From NCBI GenBank assembly GCA_964458665.1, contig CAYWOO010000043.1:1-56130 (forward strand): 56,130 bases of DNA, given 5' to 3'. Shown one piece after another: positions 8,253 through 16,800 of the stretch. The translations under genes were made by a program, and so were the position numbers. Each line of letters opens with the position of its first letter. Position 1 is the first letter of the stretch. Origin of the DNA: JANXYW01 sp964458665. Lineage in GTDB: Bacteria > Chloroflexota > Dehalococcoidia > DSTF01 > JACRBR01. Under the pieces are notes generated by a model that did no database searches, had not been told where the DNA came from, and saw only the letters and a list, made by a program, of their open reading frames with translations.

Positions 8253-8448
8253 GTATCGCGAACGCGTGACGCGCGCGATACTCGCGCTTTCAGAGGATCC
8301 ACGGCCGCCGTCGTGCAAGAAGCTGTCCGGCTCGAATCTGTGGCGTCTCCGCGTCGGGGAATATCGCGTGCTCTATACGATTTCGGACAACCTTCAGGAA
8401 GTCATGGTTCAGCGAATCGAGAGACGGACGACCACAACCTATGACTGA
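8191..8448 (+). CDS. RelE/ParE-family toxin
   Basis: 85 residues starting at TTG (YHVEVVRSAQRAARRLP...). It has the RelE/ParE fold signatures LSGSNLWRLRVGEYRVLYTI and a C-terminal EVMVQRIERR. RelE members cleave mRNA on the ribosome; ParE members target gyrase. The sequence alone does not settle which. Its 3' end overlaps the trpD start by 8 nt, so the pair is embedded in the trp operon rather than next to it. Confidence 0.82.
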   Translation: MSYHVEVVRSAQRAARRLPVEYRERVTRAILALSEDPRPPSCKKLSGSNLWRLRVGEYRVLYTISDNLQEVMVQRIERRTTTTYD

Positions 8449-9466
8449 CACATTCACCATCAAAGACGCAATCGCGAAGCTCGTCGAGCGCGCGGACCTC
8501 AGCGCGGCTGAGGCGGCGGCGTGCATGGAGGAGATGGCGGCCGGTGCGGCGTCGACCGCGCAGGTCGGCGCATTCCTCGTGGCGCTGCGGATGAAGGGCG
8601 AGACCGTCGACGAAATGGCGGGGCTTCTGCGCATCATGTGCGAACGGGCCAGCGCCGTCGTTGTCGATGGTCCACTTCTCGATACGTGCGGGACGGGCGG
8701 CGATGGCAGCAGCTCCTTCAACGTCAGCACCTGCGCAGCGTTCGTCGCGGCAGGAGCCGGAGCGCGCGTCGCCAAGCACGGGAATCGCGCGGTCACGTCG
8801 AAGTGTGGCAGCGCGGACGTGCTCGAGGCGCTGGGCGCGAAGATTGAGCTTTCGCCCGAGCAGGTGGCCGCGTGCATCGAGCGCGCGGGCATCGGCTTCA
8901 TGTTCGCGCCGGCGTTTCATCCTGCGATGAAGCACGTTGGGCCGCTGCGGCGCGAGATTGGCGTGCGCACGGTGTTCAATCTCGTCGCTCCGCTGGCGAA
9001 TCCGGCACGCGCTTCGCGGCAGGTCGTCGGGGTGCCGCGCATGGACCTCGTCGCGACGATCGCGGCGGTGCTGCGCCAGAGCGGCAGCGAGCGCGCGCTG
9101 GTCGTACACGGCGACGATGGGTTCGACGAGGTGAGTATCAGCGGGCCGACGACGGTGGCCGAGTTGGTGAACGGTGTGGTGCGGACGTATCGCATCGCGC
9201 CGGAAGACGTGGACCTCCCGTGCCACGACATCGCTTATCTGCGGGGCGGCACGCCGGAGCAGAATGCGACGGAGCTGCGCTTGGTGCTGGACGGCACGCC
9301 GGGGCCGCTGCGCGATTTCACGGTGATCAATGCTGCGGCCGCGCTGTTCGCGCACGGCAGCGCGCCCGACATGCGCGCGGGCGTCGTGCTGGCGGCGCAG
9401 AGCATCAATTCGGGCGCGGCGCGCGCGAGGCTCGATGCGTTTGTGGAGGCGACGAATGCAGTGTAG
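8441..9466 (+). CDS. trpD: Anthranilate phosphoribosyltransferase
   Basis: 341 residues, normal length. It transfers phosphoribosyl from PRPP to anthranilate. The PRPP-binding CGTGGDG lies at 83-89, and KHGNRAVTSKCGSADVLEALG and the FAPAFHPAMKHVGPLRREIGVRT block are diagnostic. The ATG lies inside the end of the toxin gene; no separate ribosome-binding site is clear, which suggests translational coupling. Confidence 0.96.
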   Translation: MTDTFTIKDAIAKLVERADLSAAEAAACMEEMAAGAASTAQVGAFLVALRMKGETVDEMAGLLRIMCERASAVVVDGPLLDTCGTGGDGSSSFNVSTCAAFVAAGAGARVAKHGNRAVTSKCGSADVLEALGAKIELSPEQVAACIERAGIGFMFAPAFHPAMKHVGPLRREIGVRTVFNLVAPLANPARASRQVVGVPRMDLVATIAAVLRQSGSERALVVHGDDGFDEVSISGPTTVAELVNGVVRTYRIAPEDVDLPCHDIAYLRGGTPEQNATELRLVLDGTPGPLRDFTVINAAAALFAHGSAPDMRAGVVLAAQSINSGAARARLDAFVEATNAV

Positions 9467-9508
9467 GGCGGTCAGCTTGTCAGCCAGTCCGCATGTCAGC
9501 GGTGTGCG

Positions 9509-10333
9509 ATGACGATTGTCGATCGGATCGTGGCGGACAAACGCGTTGAGGTGGAAGCGCGGAAGGTGCAGGAGCCGCTGGATGCGTTGAAGCGCCGGCA
9601 GGATCGCATTCCGACAGAGCAGTGGAGCCTCGTGCAGTCGATCCTCGAAGGCCCGCGCGGGCCGAGCACGGGCGGCAAGCGCATCCAGATGATCGCCGAG
9701 ATCAAGAAGGCGTCGCCGTCGAAGGGTCGGCTCGTGGCGAACCTCGAGCATCGTGCGATGGCGCGGACGTACACCATCGGCGGCGCGGCCGGCATCTCGG
9801 TGCTGACGGAATCGACGTACTTCCAGGGGTCGATCGACTTCTTGTCGGACTGCCGCGTCAGCATCGATGGCTACTATCCGGGCGGGCGGCCCGCGCTGTT
9901 GCGCAAGGACTTCATCTTCGATCCATACCAGGTGTGGGAATCGCGCGCGTACGGCGCCGACGCGATCCTGCTCATCGTATCGATCCTCAGCGACGACGAG
10001 TTGGTGGCGCTCGTCGACCTGGCGCACAGTCTGCAAATGGAGTGCCTGGTCGAAGTCGCGAGCGACGACGAGGTGGCGCGGGCGCTGAAGGTGGAAAGCG
10101 ACATCATCGGCATCAACAACCGCGATCTCAAGACGTTCGAGGTCGATCTGGCGGTGACGGAACGGCTGCGCCCGCTGATTCCCATGAACCGCTGCGTGGC
10201 AGCGCTCAGCGGGATCCACACACGCGCCGATTCCGAGCGTATGGCGAAGGCTGGTGTGCACGCGATCCTCGTCGCGGAGGCGCTGATGCTGGCGCCGGAC
10301 GTGCCGACGAAGATGCGCGAGCTGCTGATCTAG
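9509..10333 (+). CDS. trpC: Indole-3-glycerol phosphate synthase
   Basis: 274 residues, TIM barrel. It closes the indole ring from CdRP. It shows MIAEIKKASPSKG (catalytic Lys and phosphate site), LLRKDFIFDPYQV, GINNRDLKTFEVDL and ALSGIHT. The 42-bp gap before it consists of short GTCAGC-type repeats that recur elsewhere in the window. Confidence 0.96.
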   Translation: MTIVDRIVADKRVEVEARKVQEPLDALKRRQDRIPTEQWSLVQSILEGPRGPSTGGKRIQMIAEIKKASPSKGRLVANLEHRAMARTYTIGGAAGISVLTESTYFQGSIDFLSDCRVSIDGYYPGGRPALLRKDFIFDPYQVWESRAYGADAILLIVSILSDDELVALVDLAHSLQMECLVEVASDDEVARALKVESDIIGINNRDLKTFEVDLAVTERLRPLIPMNRCVAALSGIHTRADSERMAKAGVHAILVAEALMLAPDVPTKMRELLI

Positions 10334-10350
10334 TCGTTGGAGGGCAGACG

Positions 10351-10917
10351 TTGGAAGGCAGCAGCAAGATAGTCGTACAGATGCACGGCGAGCCGGGCAG
10401 CGGCAAGAGCACGCTGGCGCGCGGGATTGGCGCGCGGCTCAACGCCATCGTGCTGGACAAGGATGTGATCAAGGCGGCGCTACTGCGCGTAGGAATCGGG
10501 GAACAGCACGCCGCTGCGGGCGCATATGAGGTGTTCTTCGCGCAGGCGCGCGGGTTCGTCACCGCGGGACATTCGATCGTGTTAGACAACCCCGTGAACT
10601 GGGCGTCGGTCGAACGCCGCTGGCTCGAGATCGCGACGCTCGCGGGCTCGCCGGCGATTCTCATCGAGTGCGTGTGTGCGGATCGCGACGAGATCGTCCG
10701 GCGCCTGGCGACGCGTGACGCGCTCGAATCGCAACCCCGATCGCCGCTTGACCTGCGCCAGCACCCGGAATCGGCGGTAACGCGTTTCGAGCCGCGACTC
10801 ACCGTCGATACGACGCGGCCGCAGGACGACCTGGTCGATGAAGCATCGGCCTATATCTGCGCGACGCTGGCGCCGACGCCGACGACCGGCGACCGGCGAC
10901 TGGCGACCAGATCATGA
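10351..10917 (+). CDS. P-loop kinase-like ATPase (AAA_33 type)
   Basis: 188 residues from a TTG start, chosen because GGAGGG lies 6 nt upstream; an internal ATG at 10381 is the alternative. A Walker A GEPGSGKST is near the N-terminus. Its arrangement resembles small-molecule kinases of the chloramphenicol-phosphotransferase/zeta-like AAA_33 group; the substrate is unknown. The last residues (PTTGDRRLATRS) come from a GACCGGCGAC repeat like those in nearby intergenic regions, so the tail may be a recent extension. It overlaps the trpF ATG by 4 nt. Confidence 0.7.
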   Translation: MEGSSKIVVQMHGEPGSGKSTLARGIGARLNAIVLDKDVIKAALLRVGIGEQHAAAGAYEVFFAQARGFVTAGHSIVLDNPVNWASVERRWLEIATLAGSPAILIECVCADRDEIVRRLATRDALESQPRSPLDLRQHPESAVTRFEPRLTVDTTRPQDDLVDEASAYICATLAPTPTTGDRRLATRS

Positions 10918-12263
10918 CCCGCGTGAAGATCTGCGGGTGCATGCGCGTCGCTGATGCCATCGCGGCGGCGGAAGCAGGCGCCGATTTCATCGGCGTCATG
11001 TTCGCCGATAGCCGTCGTCGCGTGTCGGCGCAAGAAGCCGCGCAGATCGTGCGCGCAGTCGGCACGCCGCTGCGCGAACTCGAGCAGGACGATCCGCCGC
11101 CGCTGCATCCCGGGCGCTTCGAGACGATCGATGCGTGGTTCGCGCACGGGGCGGAGGCGCTGGATCGATTGCTGGCGCGCAAGCGTCCGCTGGTCGTCGG
11201 CGTGTTCAAGGATCAGGACCCGGAAGAGATCAACGAGATCGCCGACGAGACGGGTATCGACCTGGTGCAGCTCAGCGGCAGCGAACCGTGGAGCGATTGC
11301 CTGCTCGTGAATCGGCCCGCGATCAAGGTTCTACGCCCGCAGCCGAACATGTCGGCCGCCGACGTGCTCGCCGGCGTCGAACCCGGCGCAGCGATCGCGT
11401 TCATGCTCGACCCGAGCCACGGCACCGGCACGATGGCCGACTGGGATGCGGCAGCCGACGTCGCGGACCGGTTGCCGCTGTGGCTGGCCGGCGGGCTGTC
11501 GCCCGACAACGTCGTGCGTGCGATCCGCAGCGTGCGGCCGTGGGCGGTGGACGTGTCATCGGGCGTGGAGATCGATGGCGTGAAGGACGCGGCGCGGATC
11601 GCGGAGTTCGTGCGCGCGGTGCGGAAGGGGGATCGGTCGGCACGAGTTCACCCTATGCGCTCCAAGCAAGACAGTCCGATCCAAGGCCGTAGGGACGCAG
11701 CTTTAGCTCCGTCCCCGAGCTCCGAAACGCCGCGAACGGGCCGTACCCGCCCACGCCTTCCCGCATTCGACTACACGGGGCGTTACGCATATCACTTCGA
11801 AGTTAACACCAACCATCGCGTCGCCGTCCTCAAGGACGGAGTTGCGGAGACGGTGGTGGCAGATCTCGCGCGCGCCGCGAACGCCACGTCGTTCGAGATG
11901 CTCGCGTACTGCGTGATGCCCGACCACGTACACATTCTTGGGCTCGGCATCAGCGAAGACGCGAACGCCGTGTCGTTCATGCAGCGATTCAAGCAGCTCA
12001 CGGGTTTTCGGTTTGCGAAGACGTTCGCGAAGCCGTTCTGGCAGCAGAGTTTCTTCGACCACGCGGCGCGTCTTGAGGAAGATCTGCTCCCGATCGCGCG
12101 ATACATCCTCGACAATCCGGTCGCGGCGGGGCTAGTCGCGACGGGGGAAGAATGGCCGTGGACCGGCGGTACGCTTCTTGCAGGGGAAGACTCCGGCACG
12201 CGAACGAGGGGGGACGGAGCTAAAGCTGCGTCCCTACGGCCTCCGATCGATGAGGATGCATAG
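10914..12263 (+). CDS. trpF: TrpF (PRA isomerase) fused to a RAYT transposase
   Basis: 449 residues. Residues 1 to about 245 are phosphoribosylanthranilate isomerase: KICG with the catalytic Cys, a GADFIGVMF strand, LDPSHGTG, LAGGLSPDNV and DVSSGVE. Instead of stopping, the frame runs through a GTAG-REP (encoding GRRDAALA) into a complete RAYT domain (about 280-430) with HUH MPDHVH (His338, His340) and candidate Tyr397 in RYILDNPVAAGL. The RAYT part is bracketed by perfect 29-nt inverted REPs (11687-11715, 12211-12239). An internal ATG at 11655 could start a separate RAYT product. The fusion could also be a reading-through artefact of an assembly error, but no frameshift is needed to make it. 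Confidence 0.9.
   Translation: MTRVKICGCMRVADAIAAAEAGADFIGVMFADSRRRVSAQEAAQIVRAVGTPLRELEQDDPPPLHPGRFETIDAWFAHGAEALDRLLARKRPLVVGVFKDQDPEEINEIADETGIDLVQLSGSEPWSDCLLVNRPAIKVLRPQPNMSAADVLAGVEPGAAIAFMLDPSHGTGTMADWDAAADVADRLPLWLAGGLSPDNVVRAIRSVRPWAVDVSSGVEIDGVKDAARIAEFVRAVRKGDRSARVHPMRSKQDSPIQGRRDAALAPSPSSETPRTGRTRPRLPAFDYTGRYAYHFEVNTNHRVAVLKDGVAETVVADLARAANATSFEMLAYCVMPDHVHILGLGISEDANAVSFMQRFKQLTGFRFAKTFAKPFWQQSFFDHAARLEEDLLPIARYILDNPVAAGLVATGEEWPWTGGTLLAGEDSGTRTRGDGAKAASLRPPIDEDA
11687..11715. repeat. GTAG-REP family B (left flank of RAYT2)
   Basis: Palindrome GGGACG-C-AGCT-TT-AGCT-C-CGTCCC preceded by CCGTA. It is translated within the TrpF-RAYT junction and is the exact reverse complement of the copy at 12211. 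Confidence 0.92.
12211..12239. repeat. GTAG-REP family B, inverted (right flank of RAYT2)
   Basis: 29/29 nt reverse-complement match to the copy at 11687-11715, with 495 bp between them. It lies inside the 3' end of the fusion gene. Diverged family-B copies occur at 13723, 48230 and 48299. Confidence 0.92.
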
Positions 12264-12271
12264 GGCCGGCC

Positions 12272-12293
12272 GGAGCTGAAGCTCCTCCGCTAC
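12272..12293. repeat. GTAG palindrome between trpF-RAYT and trpB1
   Basis: GGAGCT-GA-AGCTCC followed by TCCGCTAC; the - strand begins GTAGCGGAGGAGCT. A third palindrome sequence variant, lying 56 nt before trpB1. Confidence 0.6.
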
Positions 12294-12348
12294 GAGACGT
12301 TCGAGACGGGCACACCGCGCCACTTGGGGCAGATATGGAGACATCACC

Positions 12349-13548
12349 ATGACCAGCACCACACTTCCTGACGCGCTCGGGCACTTCGGCCCGTACGGGG
12401 GGCGGTTTGTCCCCGAGACGTTGATGGTTGCGCTGAACGAGCTGACCGCTGCGTTTACCGAGGCGCTCGACGACGAGACGTTCCAGGTGGAGCTGAACGA
12501 TCTGCTGCGCAACTACGTCGGGCGGCCGACGGCGCTGTACTTTGCGGAGCATCTCACGCGCAGGCTGGGCGGCGCGAAGATCTACATCAAGCGCGAAGAC
12601 CTGGCCCACACGGGCGCGCACAAGATCAACAACGCGATCGCGCAGGGGCTGCTGGCGCGGCGCATGGGCAAGAAGAAGATCTTCGCCGAGACGGGCGCGG
12701 GCCAGCACGGCGTCGCGACTGCGACCGTCTGCGCGATGCTGGGCATGGAGTGCACAGTCTTCATGGGTGCGGAGGACGTGCGGCGCCAGTCGCTGAACGT
12801 GTTTCGGATGAAGCTGCTGGGAGCGAAGGTCGAGGTCGTCGAGAGCGGGTCGCGGACGCTGAAGGACGCGATGAACGAGGCGATCCGCGGCTGGGTGACG
12901 CACGTGCGCGACACGTACTACCTGATCGGCAGCGCGGCGGGGCCGCATCCGTATCCGTGGCTCGTGCGCGAGTTTCAGTCGGTGATTGGGCGGGAGGCGC
13001 GGGCGCAGATCCTGGCCCAGGAAGGGCGCTTGCCGGACTACGCGATCGCCTGCGTCGGCGGCGGCAGCAATGCGATCGGGCTCTTTCATCCGTTCGTCGA
13101 GGACGGCGCGGTGAAGTTCATCGGCGTCGAGGCGGCGGGCGAAGGGGTCGATACGGAACGCCACGCGGCGACGCTGTCGAAGGGGCGGCCAGGCGTGCTG
13201 CACGGGTCGAAGTCGTACCTGCTGCAGGACGAGTACGGGCAGGTGCAAGAGGCGCACAGCATCTCGGCGGGTCTCGACTACCCCGGCGTGGGGCCGGAGC
13301 ACAGCTTCTACAAGGACACCGGCCGCCCGACGTACGTCGCCATCACCGACACGGAAGCGCTCGAAGGCTTCAAGCTGCTGAGCGAGACCGAAGGCATCAT
13401 CCCGGCGCTGGAGCCGTCGCACGCAATCGCCTACGTCGCGAAGTTCGCGCCGACGCTGCCGAAGGATAAGGTCATCTTGCTGGGACTATCGGGGCGTGGC
13501 GACAAGGACATCAACACCGTGATCGCTGCGCTTGGTGTCGATCTGTAG
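12349..13548 (+). CDS. trpB: Tryptophan synthase beta subunit (TrpB1 type)
   Basis: 399 residues, canonical TrpB1 length. PLP lysine Lys92 lies in HTGAHKINNA; ETGAGQHGVATA and GGGSNAIG are intact. GPYGGRFVPETLM at the N-terminus is typical of TrpA-partnered beta subunits. It makes tryptophan from indole and serine. No trpA follows; the next gene is dnaE on the other strand. So the alpha subunit must be elsewhere, or this enzyme works with external indole. Confidence 0.96.
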   Translation: MTSTTLPDALGHFGPYGGRFVPETLMVALNELTAAFTEALDDETFQVELNDLLRNYVGRPTALYFAEHLTRRLGGAKIYIKREDLAHTGAHKINNAIAQGLLARRMGKKKIFAETGAGQHGVATATVCAMLGMECTVFMGAEDVRRQSLNVFRMKLLGAKVEVVESGSRTLKDAMNEAIRGWVTHVRDTYYLIGSAAGPHPYPWLVREFQSVIGREARAQILAQEGRLPDYAIACVGGGSNAIGLFHPFVEDGAVKFIGVEAAGEGVDTERHAATLSKGRPGVLHGSKSYLLQDEYGQVQEAHSISAGLDYPGVGPEHSFYKDTGRPTYVAITDTEALEGFKLLSETEGIIPALEPSHAIAYVAKFAPTLPKDKVILLGLSGRGDKDINTVIAALGVDL

Positions 13549-13858
13549 GGATCCCCCCGTTGGGCGACCGCCATGGTGTGTCGCGCGGGCCTCTCAGCCC
13601 GCGCGGGGTTCGTTACGGAAGCTTTGGTCGGCGGCGTTCCGGCTGCCGCTGCCTGTGCGGACGCGAGTGGCGGATGCCGCGATTGGCGTCGATTTACCCT
13701 GCGTTTCGTTGTGATTCGAACAGGACGGAGCTAAGGCAGCGTCCCTACGCCTGCCACAGCGCCCCGAGGGCGGAGAGCGTCGCCACTCGCGGGCGGCCGC
13801 ACAGGGCCGCCCCTGCCCCTCCTACAGCGGATCGGCAATCGGCGGCGGGTGGTGATTC
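13549..13858. repeat. Gene-free gap with GTAG palindromes, converging trpB1 and dnaE
   Basis: The gap holds a family-A-like palindrome (13578-13606) and an inverted family-B-like copy (13723-13748, GGACGGAGCT...). A GGGCGGCCGCACAGGGCCGCCC region near 13791 may also fold. No gene seen. These hairpins may double as bidirectional terminators. Confidence 0.65.
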
Positions 13859-16800
13859 TTAGGTCTCGAGGGGCTCTATGCCGCGGGTGGTTGGTGGGGC
13901 GGGGAGAGGGTCGGCGCCACCTTGGCGGCCGAGGATGTCGATGCCGGCGGCGCGGAGTTCTTCGCAGGCGCGGGCATCGGGCAGGTCGAGCTCGATGCGG
14001 TCGCCGTCGGCGGCGTGGATGAAGAGGCGGATGGGATCCGTGCCGGGGTAGTCGGCGATGAGGGAGACGAGCGAGTCGAGCCGGGCGCGGTCGTCGTGTT
14101 GGTCGTCCGATTCGTGGAGGAAGAAGCGGAGGGCTGCGCGCGAGGTCCGCGGGGGTGATGCGGTGGCGCCGTTTCCGTTGTTTGCGCCGTTGCGCGTGGT
14201 GTGAGATGCGGCTCGCGTTGTGGTGGCGGTTGGCGTGGCGGCGCCATTCGAGGGCGTGGGGGACAGGTCTGAAGACCTGTCCGTACGGAGGGAAGATCCG
14301 CCGCCGCGTGCGTCGTCGCGCGCGGGCGCGACGGTGCGTGCAGCCGATGTGTTGTTTGGGGCATCGGCGGAGGAACCGGGTGCGGGCACGCCACCGCGTG
14401 CCCCTACGGCCGACGATGCGGTGCCGTTTGACGGCGTATCGGCGTCGTGTTGGATGTTGGTGATGGAGACGCCGGCCGTGGTGCGGACGGCTTCGGTGAG
14501 CCAGGCGGGGATGTGGAAGTGTTCGTGCGAGATGCTGCCGTCGGCGGCCTGGACGAGCGAGACCTGCTGGACGCCGGCCTGGAGCCGGTCGTTGCGCTCG
14601 CGGACACGGACGAGCATGAGGAGGATGTTGCCGGGCTGCCAGATCTCGCGCGTCGGATCGTAGAGGTCGGGCCAGACGGTGACTTCGGCGCTGCCGGAGA
14701 GATCTTCGATGGTGACAGCGACGAACGTCTTGCCGGCTTTCGTCGTGAGTTGGCGGATGGCGTTGACCATGCCGGCGATGACGACTTCGCGGCCATCGAG
14801 TTCGGCAGTGATCTCGCTGACGAGCGCGGATGTGTGTTTCGCGATGGTGACGGCCGCACTGGTGAACGGGTGCTCGGAGACGTAAACGCCCAGCAACTCG
14901 CGCTCCCACGAAAGCATCTCCGCCTTCGAGACCTCGGCATCGACGAGTTCGAGCGACGGGAGCGGCGTCGCGACGCTGTCGCCGAACATGTCGAACATGG
15001 TCGACTGGCCGGTCTCCTTGAGCTTCAGTTCGCGCTGGGCCAGCGAGACGATGCGGTCGAGGTTGGCGAGCAGCGTGCCGCGACTACCGAGCGTATCGAG
15101 GGCGCCGCACTTAATGAGCGATTCGAGGGCGCGCTTGTTGAGCGCTTTCATATCGACGCGCTTCGTGAAATCCTCGATGCTGGTGAAGTCGCCGCCTTCA
15201 TCGCGCGCCGCGACGATGCTTTCGGCTGCGCCGAAGCCGACGTTCTTCACGGTGGCGAGACCGAAGACGATCGTGGGGATGCCGGGGGGAACCACGGATT
15301 GCGCAGATTTCACGGAGGGAGACGGAACCGCAGATTTCGCAGATGACGCAGATTTTGGTGGGGCGGATCGGGCGCTCTCGGCCGGATCGGGCTTTGGCGC
15401 TGGGGTGGGGGCGGACAGGTCTGAAGACCTGGCCCTACGGTTTTCGTCACGATCTGACGTCTCGGGCTCGATGTGCTGGAGTTCGAAGGTGATGTTGCTG
15501 CGGTTGACGTCGGGCGGACGGACGGCGATGCCGAGGCGGACGCACTCGGCGACGGCTTCGGCGATGCGCTCGTGAGCGCCGGCGCTGGAGAGCACGGCGG
15601 TCATGTATTCGTGCGGATAGTTCGCCTTCAGGTAGGCAGTTTGATAGGCGATGGTGCCGTAGCAGGCTGAGTGCGCTTTGTTGAACGCGTAACCAGCGAA
15701 GGGCTCAATCAAATGGAAGACAGCGCGCGCCTCGGCATCGCTATAGCCGTTGGCGACGGCGGCGGCGATGAATTTTTCGCCTTCTGCCTGCATGAGGCTG
15801 GCGATCTTTTTCGACATAGCTTTGCGGACGGAGTCGGCGTCCTTCAACTCGTAGCCGGCGAACTTCTGCATGACGAGCAGTACCTGATCCTGGAAGACGA
15901 TGACACCGTAGGTCTCGTCGAGGATCTCCGCGAGATCGGGGTGCGGGTACTTGACCAGAGAGCGGTCGTGCTTGGCGCGGCAGTACGAGCCGATGTGCTG
16001 CATGGGCCCGGGGCGGTAGAGCGCGACGAGCGCGACGAGTTCCGAGACGCTGGACGGGCGCAGCTCCTGGATGGCGCGGCGCATGCCAGGCGACTCGAGC
16101 TGGAAGACGCCGAAGGTGTCGCCGCTGCTGAGCATATCGAACGTCTTCGCATCGCCATCGGGCAGCGCGGTGAGGTCAACGGTGACGCCGTGCGTACGCT
16201 CGATGTTCTCGACGGCGCGGCGAAGGATCGTGAGGTTGGCGAGGCCGAGAAAGTCCATCTTGAGCAGGCCGATTTCGGCGACCTGCGCCATAGCGAACTG
16301 CGTCGTCGGGATCGATGACTCGTCGCCGCGTGTCGGCCGCTGCAGCGGGACGAATTCGGCCAGCGGATCGCGCGAGATGACGACGCCGGCGGCGTGCGTG
16401 CTCGCGTGGCGGGCGATGCCCTCGAGCCGCTGTGCCGTATCGACGAGGCTGCGGACGGTCGCGTCGACCTCGTATGCGCCGGCGAGTTCAGGTGATTCTT
16501 CGAGCGCCTTGGCAAGCGTCATGTGCAGCGCGTTGGGGATCAGGCGTGCGACGCGATCGACATCGCCGTAGGGCAGACCGAGGGCGCGGCCGGTGTCGCG
16601 GATGGCGGCCTTCGCGCCCATCGTGCCGAAGGTGATGATCTGGGCAACGCGATCGTAGCCGTACTTCTCGGCGACGTACCGGATCACTTCGTCGCGCCGG
16701 TCGTCAGGGATGTCGAAATCGACGTCCGGCGGCTCTTTGCGATCGACGTGAAGGAAGCGCTCGAAGACGAGCCGCGTTGCGAGCGGATCGATGAACGTGA

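Noticed and set aside
10914..12263. Loss of catalytic tyrosine in RAYT2 (SFFDH where RAYT1 has GFYDK)
   Set aside because: In RAYTs the likely nucleophile is the Tyr before the NPVAAG segment, which is kept (Tyr397).
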